A stretch of 64,000 nucleotides of DNA from Myxococcaceae bacterium (GTDB lineage: Bacteria; Myxococcota; Myxococcia; Myxococcales; Myxococcaceae), in assembly GCA_019694595.1 (NCBI GenBank), contig JAIBBQ010000008.1, positions 1-64,000 on the forward strand, in the 5' to 3' direction. The notes under the pieces were generated by a model. It was given only the letters and a program-made list of their open reading frames with translations, searched no databases and was not told the DNA's origin. Below are positions 53,450 through 61,642 of this stretch, one piece after another. Each line of letters begins with the position of its first letter. Position 1 is the first letter of the stretch. Both the position numbers and the translations under genes were made by a program.

Positions 53450-53654
53450 GTCCGGGGCGCAGGAAATCGCCTTGAACGCATGCGACGGTTGGGGACATCC
53501 CTCGTCAGGGTCGCAAACCGTTGAAATGAGGCGAAATCTGTAAAGTAGGTGCACCATCTACACAGGCACACATCTCGGGGGAACCCCGAGAATTCAGAGG
53601 TCAGCGGCGCGAGCCGTTGGTCACTCTCCTCGCGGTTCCTCTCCGGAGTCTCTC
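53450..53654. promoter_or_regulatory. Intergenic region, lower GC, probable promoter
   Basis: 205 bases upstream of the small 53655 gene, with the lowest GC of the right half of the window at about 53510-53580. It includes TTGAAA at 53521, a possible -35 box, with AT-rich sequence after it, but no well-spaced -10 match. An 8-base palindrome GGTGCACC sits near 53538. A promoter is likely; the exact boxes are not resolved. Confidence 0.4.
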
Positions 53655-53960
53655 ATGCGCCTGCTCAACACCGTCGCCCGCTTCGCTGCCGCCGTCGCCG
53701 ACCCCAAGGTCCCGACCGACGGGCAGATCAAGCGGTACATCAAGGCCAACGAGTCCCAGCTCGCCTTCTCGAAGGACGGCCCGCCCGAGGCTGGCCGCGC
53801 GCAGTTCGAGCGCACCGATTTCTCGTTCTACCTGCGCGGCAACACGCCGTTCTACGTGAACGTCGACAAGCAGCAGGGCGTCGCGCTGGTGCAGCGCAAC
53901 TGGACCGACGGCGGCGAGATGGCGGCGGTGAAGCTGGAAGACGTCGTCAACTGGAGCTGA
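53655..53960 (+). CDS. Small hypothetical protein
   Basis: 101 residues, not recognised, no membrane helix. N-terminus MRLLNTVARFAAAVADPK is an amphipathic helix rather than a signal. The C-terminal half looks beta-rich and could form a small barrel or sandwich (FSFYLRGNTPFYVNVD, GVALVQRNWTDGG). A GGAG ribosome-binding site lies 6 bases before the ATG, and a lower-GC promoter region precedes it. Followed by the nucleoside importer operon 41 bases downstream, but probably separate. Confidence 0.7.
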   Translation: MRLLNTVARFAAAVADPKVPTDGQIKRYIKANESQLAFSKDGPPEAGRAQFERTDFSFYLRGNTPFYVNVDKQQGVALVQRNWTDGGEMAAVKLEDVVNWS

Positions 53961-54001
53961 AGCACGGGCGCCCGCGGGCGCGCGCGATGGTAGGAAGCGC
54001 C

Positions 54002-55150
54002 ATGCTCCGAACCGTCGCGGCGTGCGCGTTGCTGCTGCTCATTGGCTGCAAGAAGAGCGAGCCGGCCGTTCCCGGCGCCACGCCTGCCGCGGCTGCGGCG
54101 CGCATCGTGGGCGTGGTGACCGACGTCGGCGGCCGCGGCGACCAGTCCTTCAACGACTCCGCGCTGCGCGGGCTCGAGGCCTGGGCCGCGGCGCAGCAGT
54201 ACCAGAGCGGTTCGTACGCGCCGCTCTCGCCCGAGGCCCGCACCGCCACCATTCCCGAGGCGCTGCGCGCGAAGGTGACGCCGCTGTCGGTGAAGCCGCT
54301 GGTGCTGCAGTCCAAGTCGCCCGAGGACTACCAGCCCAACCTGCAGCTCCTGGTCGACCAGCGCGCCGACCTCACGGTGGGCGTGGGCTTCCTGCTCGAG
54401 AACGCGGTGGAGCAGGTGGCCAAGGCGAACCCCAAGAGCAGCTTCCTCCTCATCGACAGCCCCATCCTCGATGCGCAGGGCCAGCCGGCGGCGCTGCCCA
54501 ACGTGCGCACCGTCGTCTTCCGCGAGGAAGAAGGGAGCTTCCTCGCCGGCGTGCTCGCGGGCTTCGCGGCGAAGGACACCGTGGGCTTCGTGGGCGGCAT
54601 GGAGATTCCCCTCATCAAGAAGTTCGAGGCGGGCTTCCGCGCCGGGGTGAAGACCGCCAACCCCAAGGTGAAGGTGCTCGTCGGGTACACCGGCAGCTTC
54701 GACAACGTCGCTGCGGGCAAGCAGCTCGCGCAGGACCAGCTCGCCAAGGGCGCGGAGGTCGTCTTCCAGGCTGCGGGCAGCGACGGGCTGGGCGCGATCC
54801 AGGCGGTGAAGGAAGCGAAGGCCGCCGGCAAGCGCGTCTTCGCCATCGGCGTGGACAGCGACCAGGCGCACCTCGCGCCCGACGCGATGCTGACCTCGAT
54901 GGTGAAGCGGGTCGACCTCGCGGTCTACGAGGCGGCCAAGGACCTGTCGGAAGGCAAGTTCACCGGCGGAGACCGGGTGATGGGGCTCAAGGAAGGGGGC
55001 GTCTCGCTCGCGCCGGTGACGCTCGACTTCGAAGGCAAGGCCGCGGCGCTCGCCCGCGTCGACGCGCTGCAGGCGCTGGTCGCCCAGGGCAAGGTGCAGG
55101 TGCCCGCCAACCTGAAGGCGCTGGAGACGTTCGAGCCCCCCGCGCCGTGA
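54002..55150 (+). CDS. BMP-family nucleoside-binding lipoprotein
   Basis: 382 residues. MLRTVAACALLLLIGCKKSE gives a lipobox (LIGC). The mature protein is a basic membrane protein/PnrA-like periplasmic-binding protein: GDQSFNDSALRGLEAW is the family hallmark, followed by LTVGVGFLLENAVEQVAKANP, EGSFLAGVLAGF, VGFVGGMEIPLIKKFEAGF and VFAIGVDSDQAHLAPD. Such proteins bind purine or pyrimidine nucleosides for ABC import. An AGGAAG ribosome-binding site precedes the ATG at 54002 and argues against the ATG at 53987. First gene of a four-gene importer operon; its stop overlaps the ATPase start (GTGA). Confidence 0.93.
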   Translation: MLRTVAACALLLLIGCKKSEPAVPGATPAAAAARIVGVVTDVGGRGDQSFNDSALRGLEAWAAAQQYQSGSYAPLSPEARTATIPEALRAKVTPLSVKPLVLQSKSPEDYQPNLQLLVDQRADLTVGVGFLLENAVEQVAKANPKSSFLLIDSPILDAQGQPAALPNVRTVVFREEEGSFLAGVLAGFAAKDTVGFVGGMEIPLIKKFEAGFRAGVKTANPKVKVLVGYTGSFDNVAAGKQLAQDQLAKGAEVVFQAAGSDGLGAIQAVKEAKAAGKRVFAIGVDSDQAHLAPDAMLTSMVKRVDLAVYEAAKDLSEGKFTGGDRVMGLKEGGVSLAPVTLDFEGKAAALARVDALQALVAQGKVQVPANLKALETFEPPAP

Positions 55151-56637
55151 TTGCGCTGGAGCACATCTCCAAGCGCTTCGGCAGCTGCGTGGCGCTGGAC
55201 GACGTGTCGCTCACCCTCTCGCCCGGCGAGCGGCTCGCCGTGGTGGGCGAGAACGGCGCCGGCAAGTCGTCGCTGATGAACGTGCTCTACGGGCTCTACC
55301 AGCCCGACGTGGGCCAGGTGCGCTTCGGCGGCGAGACGGTGCGGCTGTCTTCGCCGAAGGACGCAGTGCGCCGGGGCATCGGCATGGTGCACCAGCACTT
55401 CGCGCTGGTGCCGACGCTCACCGTCGCCGAGAACGTGATGCTCGGCCACGAGCCGCTGCGCCGCGGGCTGCTCGACGCCCGGGCCGCGCGCGAGGAAGTG
55501 GTCCGTGCCGCCAAGGCGGCCGGCTTCGCGCTCGACCCCGACGCCACGGTGGGCGGCCTCACCGTGGGCAGCCAGCAGAAGGTGGAGATCCTCAAGGCGC
55601 TCGCCCGCGGAGCGAAGACGCTCATCCTCGACGAGCCCACCGCGGTGCTCACCCCGCAGGAAGCCGACGAGCTCTTCGCCAGCGCCCGCGCGCTGTCGGA
55701 GCAGGGCACCTCGGTGGTGCTCATCAGCCACAAGCTCGCCGAGGTCCTCGCCTTCGCCACCCGCATCGCGGTGCTGCGCCGGGGCAAGCTGGTGCGCGCC
55801 GACCTCGAGCCCGCGAAGACCTCGCCCGCCGAGCTCGCGGCGCTCATGGTGGGCGAAGGCGTGGCGCTCGACGTGCCCACGGGCTCCGGCGTCGCCGCGG
55901 GCGCGAAGGAGGTGCTCCGGCTCGAGCGCCTGGAGGCGAAGGGCCTCGCCAGGGTGAGCCTCACCGTGCGGGCCGGCGAGGTGGTGGGCATCGCGGGCGT
56001 CGACGGCAACGGCCAGCGCGAGCTCGCCGAGGTGCTCACCGGCGCGCGCCCGTGGACCGCCGGCACCTTCACCCTGCTCGGGCAGCAGCGCAGCGCGCTC
56101 ACGCCGGCGGACTGTCACGCGCTGGGCATCGCCCACGTGCCGGAGGACCGGCTGCGCGACGCGGTGGTGAAGGACCTCACCGTCGAAGAGAACGTGGCGC
56201 TCGGCCGGCACGGCGCGGCGCCCAACGCGCGCGGGCCCTGGGTCGACGTCGCCGGGCGCCACGCCAACGCGGTGACGCTGATGGAGGCGAGCGACGTGCG
56301 GCCGCGCGAACCGCTCCTGCGGCTGGGCGAGCTGTCGGGCGGCAACCAGCAGAAGCTGGTGGTGGGCCGCGAGCTGCAGGGCACTCCGACGCTGGTGGTC
56401 GCGGTGCAGCCCACGCGCGGGCTCGACCTGCTCGCCGTCGCCGAGGTGCGACGGCGGCTGCGGCAGGTGGCCGACGCCGGCGCCGGAGTGCTGGTCGTCT
56501 CGCTCGACCTCGACGAGGTGCGCGCGCTCGCCGACACCATCGTGGTGCTGGCGCATGGCAGGGTGACGGGCACCTTCGCGCGCGGCGAGGCCGACGAGCG
56601 AGAGCTCGGGCGGCGGATGCTGGCGGTGAGCGCGTGA
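55147..56637 (+). CDS. Nucleoside ABC transporter ATPase (two-domain)
   Basis: 496 residues, two ABC domains in tandem as in RbsA/YufO. The first domain is canonical: Walker A GENGAGKSS, Q-loop MVHQHFALVPTLTVAENV, signature LTVGSQQKVEILKAL, Walker B TLILDEPTAVLTP, His loop ISHKLAEV. The second domain has the degenerate Walker A GVDGNGQRELAEVL, LSGGNQQKLVVGREL and VAVQPTRGLD, as is normal in this family. GTG start (55147) overlaps the binding-protein stop by 4 bases. Overlaps the following permease in the same way. Provides energy for nucleoside import. Confidence 0.95.
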   Translation: MIALEHISKRFGSCVALDDVSLTLSPGERLAVVGENGAGKSSLMNVLYGLYQPDVGQVRFGGETVRLSSPKDAVRRGIGMVHQHFALVPTLTVAENVMLGHEPLRRGLLDARAAREEVVRAAKAAGFALDPDATVGGLTVGSQQKVEILKALARGAKTLILDEPTAVLTPQEADELFASARALSEQGTSVVLISHKLAEVLAFATRIAVLRRGKLVRADLEPAKTSPAELAALMVGEGVALDVPTGSGVAAGAKEVLRLERLEAKGLARVSLTVRAGEVVGIAGVDGNGQRELAEVLTGARPWTAGTFTLLGQQRSALTPADCHALGIAHVPEDRLRDAVVKDLTVEENVALGRHGAAPNARGPWVDVAGRHANAVTLMEASDVRPREPLLRLGELSGGNQQKLVVGRELQGTPTLVVAVQPTRGLDLLAVAEVRRRLRQVADAGAGVLVVSLDLDEVRALADTIVVLAHGRVTGTFARGEADERELGRRMLAVSA

Positions 56638-57719
56638 AGAACCGGCTGCTGGCCATCGCGCCGTCGGTGCTCGCGGTGGCGCTGGCGATGCTGCTCGGCT
56701 TCGTGGTGGTGGCGCTCACCAAGGGCGTCTCGGAGGCGGCGGGCGCCTTCGCGTCGATGTTCGCCGGCGCCTTCGGCGAGCCGAGCCGCGTCGACGAGCT
56801 GGGCGTCTTCGCCTTCCTGCGTCCGTGGGGCGAGTCCGCCACCAAGGCGACGCTGCTCACCTTGACCGGGCTCTCGGTGGCGGTGGCCTTCCGCGTCGGG
56901 CTCTTCAACATCGGCGCCCAGGGCCAGCTCGTGGTGGGCGCGCTGGTGGCGGCGCTCGCGGGCGCGCACCTCGCGCTCCCCGCCGGGCTTCACGCGGTGG
57001 TGGCGCTGGGGCTCGCGGCGGTGGCCGGCGGCGCGTGGGCGAGCCTCGCGGCGTGGCTCAAGGTCCGCCGCGGGGTGCACGAGGTCATCTCCACCATCAT
57101 GCTCAACTGGGTGGCGCTGCGGCTCGTCGAGGGCTGGCTGGTGCCGGGCCCGGCCCGCGCGCAGGTGGAAGGCAACAACTCCATCAACGGCACCGACCAG
57201 GTGTTGCCCGGCGCCGAGCTGCCCAACCTCTTCGGCGAGTCGAGCCGGCTCAACGCGGGCTTCCTGCTCGCGGTGGGCGTGGCGCTGGCGCTGCTCTTCT
57301 TCCTCCAGCGCTCGGTGCGCGGCTTCGAGTGGAAGGTGGCGGGGCTGAATCCGCACGCGGCGAAGGCGGCGGGCGTGCCGCTCGAGCGCACCGTGGTGCA
57401 GGCGATGGCGGTGGCGGGTGCGTGCGCGGGTCTCGCCGGCGCGGTGCTGGTGCTGGGCACGGAGCACCGCTACCCGGGCACCATCAGCGCGCCGTGGGGC
57501 TTCGACGGCATCGCGATGGCGCTGCTCGGGCAAGGGCACCCGCTGGGTGTGCTCGCCTCGGCGGTGTGGTTCGGGGCGCTGCGCGCGGGCGGCACCCGGC
57601 TGCAGCTCGCCGGCATTCACAAGAGCTTCCCCGAGCTGATCCAGGGCGTGGCGCTGGTGCTGGTCGCCGCGCGCGCGGCATGGGAGCGGCTGCTGGCGCG
57701 GGCGGTGCGCCGTGCTTGA
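56634..57719 (+). CDS. Nucleoside ABC transporter permease 1
   Basis: 361-residue inner-membrane permease of the BPD_transp_2/YufP type, with about nine hydrophobic segments. Family marks: FRVGLFNIGAQGQLVVGAL, VHEVISTIMLNWVAL, GLNPHAAKAAGVPLERT and PWGFDGIAMALLGQGHPLGV. GTG start overlaps the ATPase stop. The last 8 bases overlap the second permease gene. Forms the channel with that partner. Confidence 0.93.
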   Translation: MKNRLLAIAPSVLAVALAMLLGFVVVALTKGVSEAAGAFASMFAGAFGEPSRVDELGVFAFLRPWGESATKATLLTLTGLSVAVAFRVGLFNIGAQGQLVVGALVAALAGAHLALPAGLHAVVALGLAAVAGGAWASLAAWLKVRRGVHEVISTIMLNWVALRLVEGWLVPGPARAQVEGNNSINGTDQVLPGAELPNLFGESSRLNAGFLLAVGVALALLFFLQRSVRGFEWKVAGLNPHAAKAAGVPLERTVVQAMAVAGACAGLAGAVLVLGTEHRYPGTISAPWGFDGIAMALLGQGHPLGVLASAVWFGALRAGGTRLQLAGIHKSFPELIQGVALVLVAARAAWERLLARAVRRA

Positions 57720-58644
57720 GTTCTTCCACACGCTGCTGTTCTCCACGCTCGAGGCGGCGCCGCCGCTGGTCTTCGCCGCGGTGGGCGCGTCGCTCTGCGA
57801 GCGGGCCGGGGTGGTGAACGTCGGCGTGGAGGGGATGATGCGCGCCGGGGCGTTCGCCGCCGCGGCCGCCGCGCTGGTGATGCCCACGCCGCTCGGGGTG
57901 GTGGTGGGCGCGCTCGCCGGCGCTTCGCTCGCCGCGGTGCACGGGCTCCTGTGCATCCGCCTGCGGAGCGACCAGGTGGTCTCCGGCATGGCGCTCAACC
58001 TGGTGATGCTCGCGCTGGGCACCTTCCTGCTCGAAGCCGTCTTCCATTCCTCGAGCGGCTCCACGCCCATCACCCAGCTCTCGAGGCTGTCGCTGGGCAG
58101 CATCGACGCGGTGCCGCTCCTCGGCGCGCTCTTCAACCACTCGGCGCTCACGTACCTCGCGGTGCTGGCGCCGCTCCTCGCGCACTGGGCGCTGAAGCAC
58201 ACCCGCTGGGGCCTGCGCGTTCGCGCGGTGGGTGAGCAGCCGCAAGCCGTGGCGGCGGTCGGCATCCCGGTGGGCACGCTGCGCTTCTCCGCGGTGTTGC
58301 TGTCGGGCGCGCTCGCGGGCGTCGGGGGCGCGGTGCTGTCCACCGCCACGCTCGACCACTTCGAGCACCACATGCCGTCGGGCCTGGGCTTCATGGCGGT
58401 GGCGGCGATGGTCTTCGGCCGGTGGACGCCGCTCGGCGCCGCGGGGGCCGCGACCTTCTTCGCGCTCGCCGATTCGCTGCGCATCGGGCTGGCGTCGTCG
58501 GCGCCGTCGCTCGCTCAGCTGGTGCCGGGCGGCGTGCAGCTCGCGCTCCCGTACGCGCTCACCCTGCTGGTGCTCGCGGTGCAGGGACAGCGCGGCGGCG
58601 CGCCGGCGGCGCTGGGACAGAGCTTCGACCTCGAGCGGCGCTGA
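57712..58644 (+). CDS. Nucleoside ABC transporter permease 2
   Basis: 310-residue inner-membrane permease, partner of the preceding gene. GVVNVGVEGMMRAGAFAAAAAAL, LRSDQVVSGMALNLVMLALG, VRAVGEQPQAVAAVGIPV and PSGLGFMAVAAMVFGRWTPLGA are characteristic of the YufQ-type subunit. GTG start at 57712. Ends the operon; a 6-bp stem hairpin begins at the stop codon. Confidence 0.93.
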   Translation: MLEFFHTLLFSTLEAAPPLVFAAVGASLCERAGVVNVGVEGMMRAGAFAAAAAALVMPTPLGVVVGALAGASLAAVHGLLCIRLRSDQVVSGMALNLVMLALGTFLLEAVFHSSSGSTPITQLSRLSLGSIDAVPLLGALFNHSALTYLAVLAPLLAHWALKHTRWGLRVRAVGEQPQAVAAVGIPVGTLRFSAVLLSGALAGVGGAVLSTATLDHFEHHMPSGLGFMAVAAMVFGRWTPLGAAGAATFFALADSLRIGLASSAPSLAQLVPGGVQLALPYALTLLVLAVQGQRGGAPAALGQSFDLERR

Positions 58645-58665
58645 CGGCGGCTTTCCCGGCGCCGT
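58644..58665 (+). terminator. Hairpin at the end of the nucleoside importer operon
   Basis: ACGGCG and CGCCGT arms (6-bp perfect stem, 10-base loop) begin on the last base of the stop codon. There is no clear U-tract. Operon-end position is the main support. Confidence 0.35.
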
Positions 58666-58763
58666 TGCTCCCGGAAATCGTCGAAGCCCTTCCGGAATGC
58701 GACGTGCCGTCGACTCCGGTGTCAACGAGACGGGCCGGCGAACCCACGGCCCGAGGAGACGCG

Positions 58764-59069
58764 ATGCGGGTGCACGCCGGTGTGATGACTACGCTGCTGG
58801 GGATCTCGGTGCCCGGGGCGGCCTCGGCCGAGGGCGTCGACCAGGGACCATCGCCCGACGGGTCCGAGCGGCGGCTCGCCCGCAAGGTGTCGACGCGCAC
58901 TCTGCCGATCCCGCAGGTGGGGGCTGCACCCCACACCGCACGACACCGGCGCCAGGGCCAGCGCGTGAGGGGCTCGAGGAAGCCCTCGAATTGTGTGCCC
59001 TCGCGCGGTGGGCACGACCTTGCAAACCAGTTGCATCACGCGTGGGCCGGAGAATGGAACCAACCATGA
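58764..59069 (+). pseudogene. Truncated paralog of the downstream secreted protein
   Basis: The frame from the ATG at 58764 has a strong GAGGAG ribosome-binding site 5 bases upstream and encodes a signal-like N-terminus (MRVHAGVMTTLLGISVPGAASA). Then comes GSERRLARKVSTRTL, which matches the DWSHRRLSRKVSAQL region of the intact protein at 59066. After about residue 45, codon bias collapses (TTG, GCA, AAT, TGT, CTT codons) and similarity ends. The frame stops at 59067-59069, overlapping the next ATG as ATGA. It looks like the 5' remnant of a duplicated gene fused to noncoding sequence. A short secreted peptide of 101 residues could still be made. Confidence 0.6.
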
Positions 59070-59704
59070 AGCTGCTCAACCTGAAGGTCGTGCCTGCGGT
59101 GCTCGCGGTGTCCCTGTCGGCCTGGGCCGAGGCCGTTCCTGGGGCAGCCGTCGAGCCGGCGACGACTGGCGCGGTGGTGGCGCAGGCGGTGCCGTCGACG
59201 GACGACGTTCCACCGCTCGACTGGTCCCACCGCCGGCTGTCGCGGAAGGTCTCCGCGCAGCTCGGGGTCGGCGCCAGCGCCTTCGAGCCGCTGATGATGA
59301 CCACGCCCATGCTGGCCATCGACTTCGGCTGGGTGGAGCTGAGCGCCGGCGCGCTCCTGATGACGCCGCTGCGCGGAACCGGCTCCACGCTGGCGATGCC
59401 GCGGGTGCAGTTCTCGGCGCTCCAGAACCTGGGCTTCACGCTCACCGAGCACGGCGGGTTCGCCAGCTCGCTGCTCTTCGGCCGCGCGGGGCTGATGTTC
59501 GCTGGCTGGCCGAACTCGCTGGTCGACTTCGGCGGCACCATCGACCCGGTCGGCCTTCGCCTCTCGTGGGTGCACGGCCCGGACGTCACGCTGCGCGGTC
59601 GCGTGGAGGCCGCCTTCGTCGTCCTCACTCAGCCCGTCAATGGCTGGGGCCTCGGGGCGTACATCGCGCCCGGGATCTCGCTCGAGGTCGCGCTGCCGCT
59701 CTAA
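59066..59704 (+). CDS. Secreted or outer-membrane beta-rich protein
   Basis: 212 residues. Signal peptide MKLLNLKVVPAVLAVSLSAWAEA. A low-complexity Ala/Val/Pro stretch (about 24-50) leads to the HRRLSRKVSAQLGVGASAF boundary. Alternating strands follow (DFGWVELSAGALLMTPLRG, FSALQNLGFTLTEHGGFASSL, VEAAFVVLTQPVNG, APGISLEVALPL), compatible with a small outer-membrane barrel. No family assigned. The ATG overlaps the stop of the truncated paralog upstream. Converges with the LETM1-like gene 9 bases away. Confidence 0.8.
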   Translation: MKLLNLKVVPAVLAVSLSAWAEAVPGAAVEPATTGAVVAQAVPSTDDVPPLDWSHRRLSRKVSAQLGVGASAFEPLMMTTPMLAIDFGWVELSAGALLMTPLRGTGSTLAMPRVQFSALQNLGFTLTEHGGFASSLLFGRAGLMFAGWPNSLVDFGGTIDPVGLRLSWVHGPDVTLRGRVEAAFVVLTQPVNGWGLGAYIAPGISLEVALPL

Positions 59705-59713
59705 CGCTGGCCC

Positions 59714-61078
59714 TCAGGCCTGCGGCTCGCCGTCGTCGCTCGGCTCGTCGCGGAACGCGCTCGGCAGCAAGTCGAACGGGAGCAGCTTGGCGAGCGCGAT
59801 GAGCAGGAGCACGCCGCCCGGCGCGGCGAAGATGGCGAGCGCGGGAATGGCCTTCGCCACGTCGATGAGCTGCTCGCGCATCGCCTTCTTCTCGTCGCGG
59901 GTGAGCTGCTCGCCCTTCGCCGCGCGGGCGAGCAGCACCGAGAGCTCGCCGGTCTCCTTGAGCTCCTGCATCAGCCGGCGCCAGTTCTTCTCCAGCGCCG
60001 ACTGCATGGAGTCCATCAGCTCCTCGCCCATCACGTCGGCGCCCTGGGAGACGGTGAAGACGTCGATGAGCGTGCGGTTGCGCGCGTAGAACTCCGCCAT
60101 CTCGAGCTCGATGCGGGTGAGCGTCTCCGGCGCCACCTTCGTCGCCTTGGCGAGCGCCTTCACCCACGCCTGTTCCTTGGCGCTGCGGCGGCCGTCGACC
60201 AGCGACGCCAGCACCGTCTGCTCGAGGATGAAGCGCTTCATGGCGTCGGTCTTCACCCCCGACACCAGCGCCTTGAGGCTGGGGGGCCGCTCGAACGCCT
60301 CGCGCGCGAAGCGCCGGACCGCCGTCGCCAGCTCGTCGGGGAGCCCGAGCGCCCCCACCTGCTTGAGAATCGTCTTGCGCGCGCGCACCGCCGGCCCGCG
60401 CTCGGCGCACACCAGGCCCACCAGCACCTCGACCAGCACCGCCTTCTGTGCGGCGGCGAAGCGCACCCGGCGCTCGGCCGCCTCGCGGGGAAACGAGCTG
60501 CCCGAGAAGTAGGCCAGCGCGATGCGCCCGAAGAGCTGGGCGTCGGCGTAGACGGCGCCGTTGTGGAGCACGAGCCCGAAGTAGGGGTCGCCGGCCAGCG
60601 CGGGGGCCCGGGCCTCCACCGCCTCGGTCACGTCCTTCCACACCCGCGCGGGGAGCGGCCACGACTTCGCCGCCAGCTCGATGCGCCGGTGAATGTCCTG
60701 GGCCTGGTCGAGCGACCCGAAGGTGGCCGACAGCAGCAGGAGCAGCTGCTCCGCGCGCGGGCCCGGAGGCGCCTCGGCCAGGGTGGCGAGGTCGAGCGCG
60801 ATGCGGCAGAGCGCGCGCAGCATGGCGCGGAAGAGCGCGAGCTCCCCTTCCTCGCCGGGGGCCGCCGCCGGGGTGCCGTAGTGCAGCCCGGAGTCGAGCA
60901 GCGCGGTGGTGAGGTGGAGCCGGGCGCGCGCCCGCGGGCTCGCCACCGCGGGCACCGCGAGCTGATCCACGCGATGCGCCGCGACCTGCGCGCGGATCAA
61001 CTGCTCGAGCCAACCTTTCGCAAACCCCTGCACGTTCAAGGGGCTGTAGCAAAGGCGGGCCGAAAAATTGATCAGCAT
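59714..61078 (-). CDS. LETM1-like C-terminal domain protein
   Basis: 454 residues. The bulk is helical, with a TerB-like stretch around 285-360 (FILEQTVLASLVDGRRSAKEQAWVKALAKATKVAPETLTRIELEMAE). Near the end is a LETM1-related segment: LKETGELSVLLARAAKGEQLTRDEKKAMREQLIDVAKAIPALAIFAAPGG, then a membrane helix (VLLLIALAKLLPFDLLPSAF). In mitochondria LETM1 is involved in K+/H+ exchange; the bacterial role is unknown. The ATG at 61078 (MLINFSARLCYSPLNVQ) lacks a ribosome-binding site, and a GTG at 61033 is an alternative. Divergent from pal with a 48-base gap. Confidence 0.82.
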   Translation of the reverse strand: MLINFSARLCYSPLNVQGFAKGWLEQLIRAQVAAHRVDQLAVPAVASPRARARLHLTTALLDSGLHYGTPAAAPGEEGELALFRAMLRALCRIALDLATLAEAPPGPRAEQLLLLLSATFGSLDQAQDIHRRIELAAKSWPLPARVWKDVTEAVEARAPALAGDPYFGLVLHNGAVYADAQLFGRIALAYFSGSSFPREAAERRVRFAAAQKAVLVEVLVGLVCAERGPAVRARKTILKQVGALGLPDELATAVRRFAREAFERPPSLKALVSGVKTDAMKRFILEQTVLASLVDGRRSAKEQAWVKALAKATKVAPETLTRIELEMAEFYARNRTLIDVFTVSQGADVMGEELMDSMQSALEKNWRRLMQELKETGELSVLLARAAKGEQLTRDEKKAMREQLIDVAKAIPALAIFAAPGGVLLLIALAKLLPFDLLPSAFRDEPSDDGEPQA

Positions 61079-61114
61079 CAACCGTGTGGCACCGTGTTGC
61101 ACGTCCCACTCAAC

Positions 61115-61120
61115 GGAGGT
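61115..61120 (+). promoter_or_regulatory. Shine-Dalgarno deciding the pal start
   Basis: GGAGGT lies 6 bases before the GTG at 61127, which gives the lipoprotein signal. It decides against longer in-frame starts upstream. Confidence 0.75.
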
Positions 61121-61126
61121 CTTCAC

Positions 61127-61642
61127 GTGTCCCGCTCTTCTCTTCTGCTGTCGGTCCTCGCTGTCGTCACCCTCGCTCCTGGCTGCGCCAAGAAGGCCGT
61201 CTTGCGCGACGAGCCGCTCGACCCCAACGGGTCCGACCTGGTGGCGCAGGGCGACGAGCTCGCCAAGCTGCTCGACCAGACGGTGCTCCACTACGGCTTC
61301 GACGACGCGACCCTCTCGGGCGCTGACATGAAGAAGCTCAAGAAGATCGCCAAGGCGCTGCAGGCGCGTCCCTGGGCCAACATCCGCATCGCCGGCCACT
61401 GCGACGAGCGCGGCACCGAGGAATACAACCTCGCGCTCGGCCAGCGCCGCGCGGACGCCGCCCGCAGCTACCTCGTGGCGCTCGGCGTGCCCCACGACCA
61501 GGTCGACTCGGTCAGCTTCGGCGCCTTCGTGCCCCACAACACCGAGAGCAGCGAGGAAGCCTGGGCCCAGAACCGCCGCTCGGAGTTCGGCGCGGCGCCG
61601 CTCGAGCTCTTCGGCGTGCTCGAGAGCCCGGAGGGGAACTGA
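61127..61642 (+). CDS. pal: Peptidoglycan-associated lipoprotein (Pal, OmpA-like)
   Basis: 171 residues from a GTG. MSRSSLLLSVLAVVTLAPGCAKK gives a lipobox (APGC). The OmpA-like domain binds peptidoglycan diaminopimelate: NIRIAGHCDERGTEEYNLALGQRRADAARSYLVALGV, ending in the RRSEF segment. Anchors the outer membrane to the wall. The Tol genes are not nearby, and other OmpA-like lipoproteins would look similar. The stop overlaps the PilZ gene start by one base (TGATG), so the two are coupled. Confidence 0.9.
   Translation: MSRSSLLLSVLAVVTLAPGCAKKAVLRDEPLDPNGSDLVAQGDELAKLLDQTVLHYGFDDATLSGADMKKLKKIAKALQARPWANIRIAGHCDERGTEEYNLALGQRRADAARSYLVALGVPHDQVDSVSFGAFVPHNTESSEEAWAQNRRSEFGAAPLELFGVLESPEGN

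Noticed and set aside
58422-58763. An upstream extension of the truncated paralog frame
   Set aside because: This stretch lies inside the second nucleoside permease gene in another frame and lacks a start with a ribosome-binding site; the remnant begins at 58764.
61087-61101. A sigma-54-like sequence TGGCAC-N4-TTGCA upstream of pal
   Set aside because: The distance between the GG and GC elements is one base shorter than the strict consensus spacing, so it is unlikely to function as a sigma-54 promoter.
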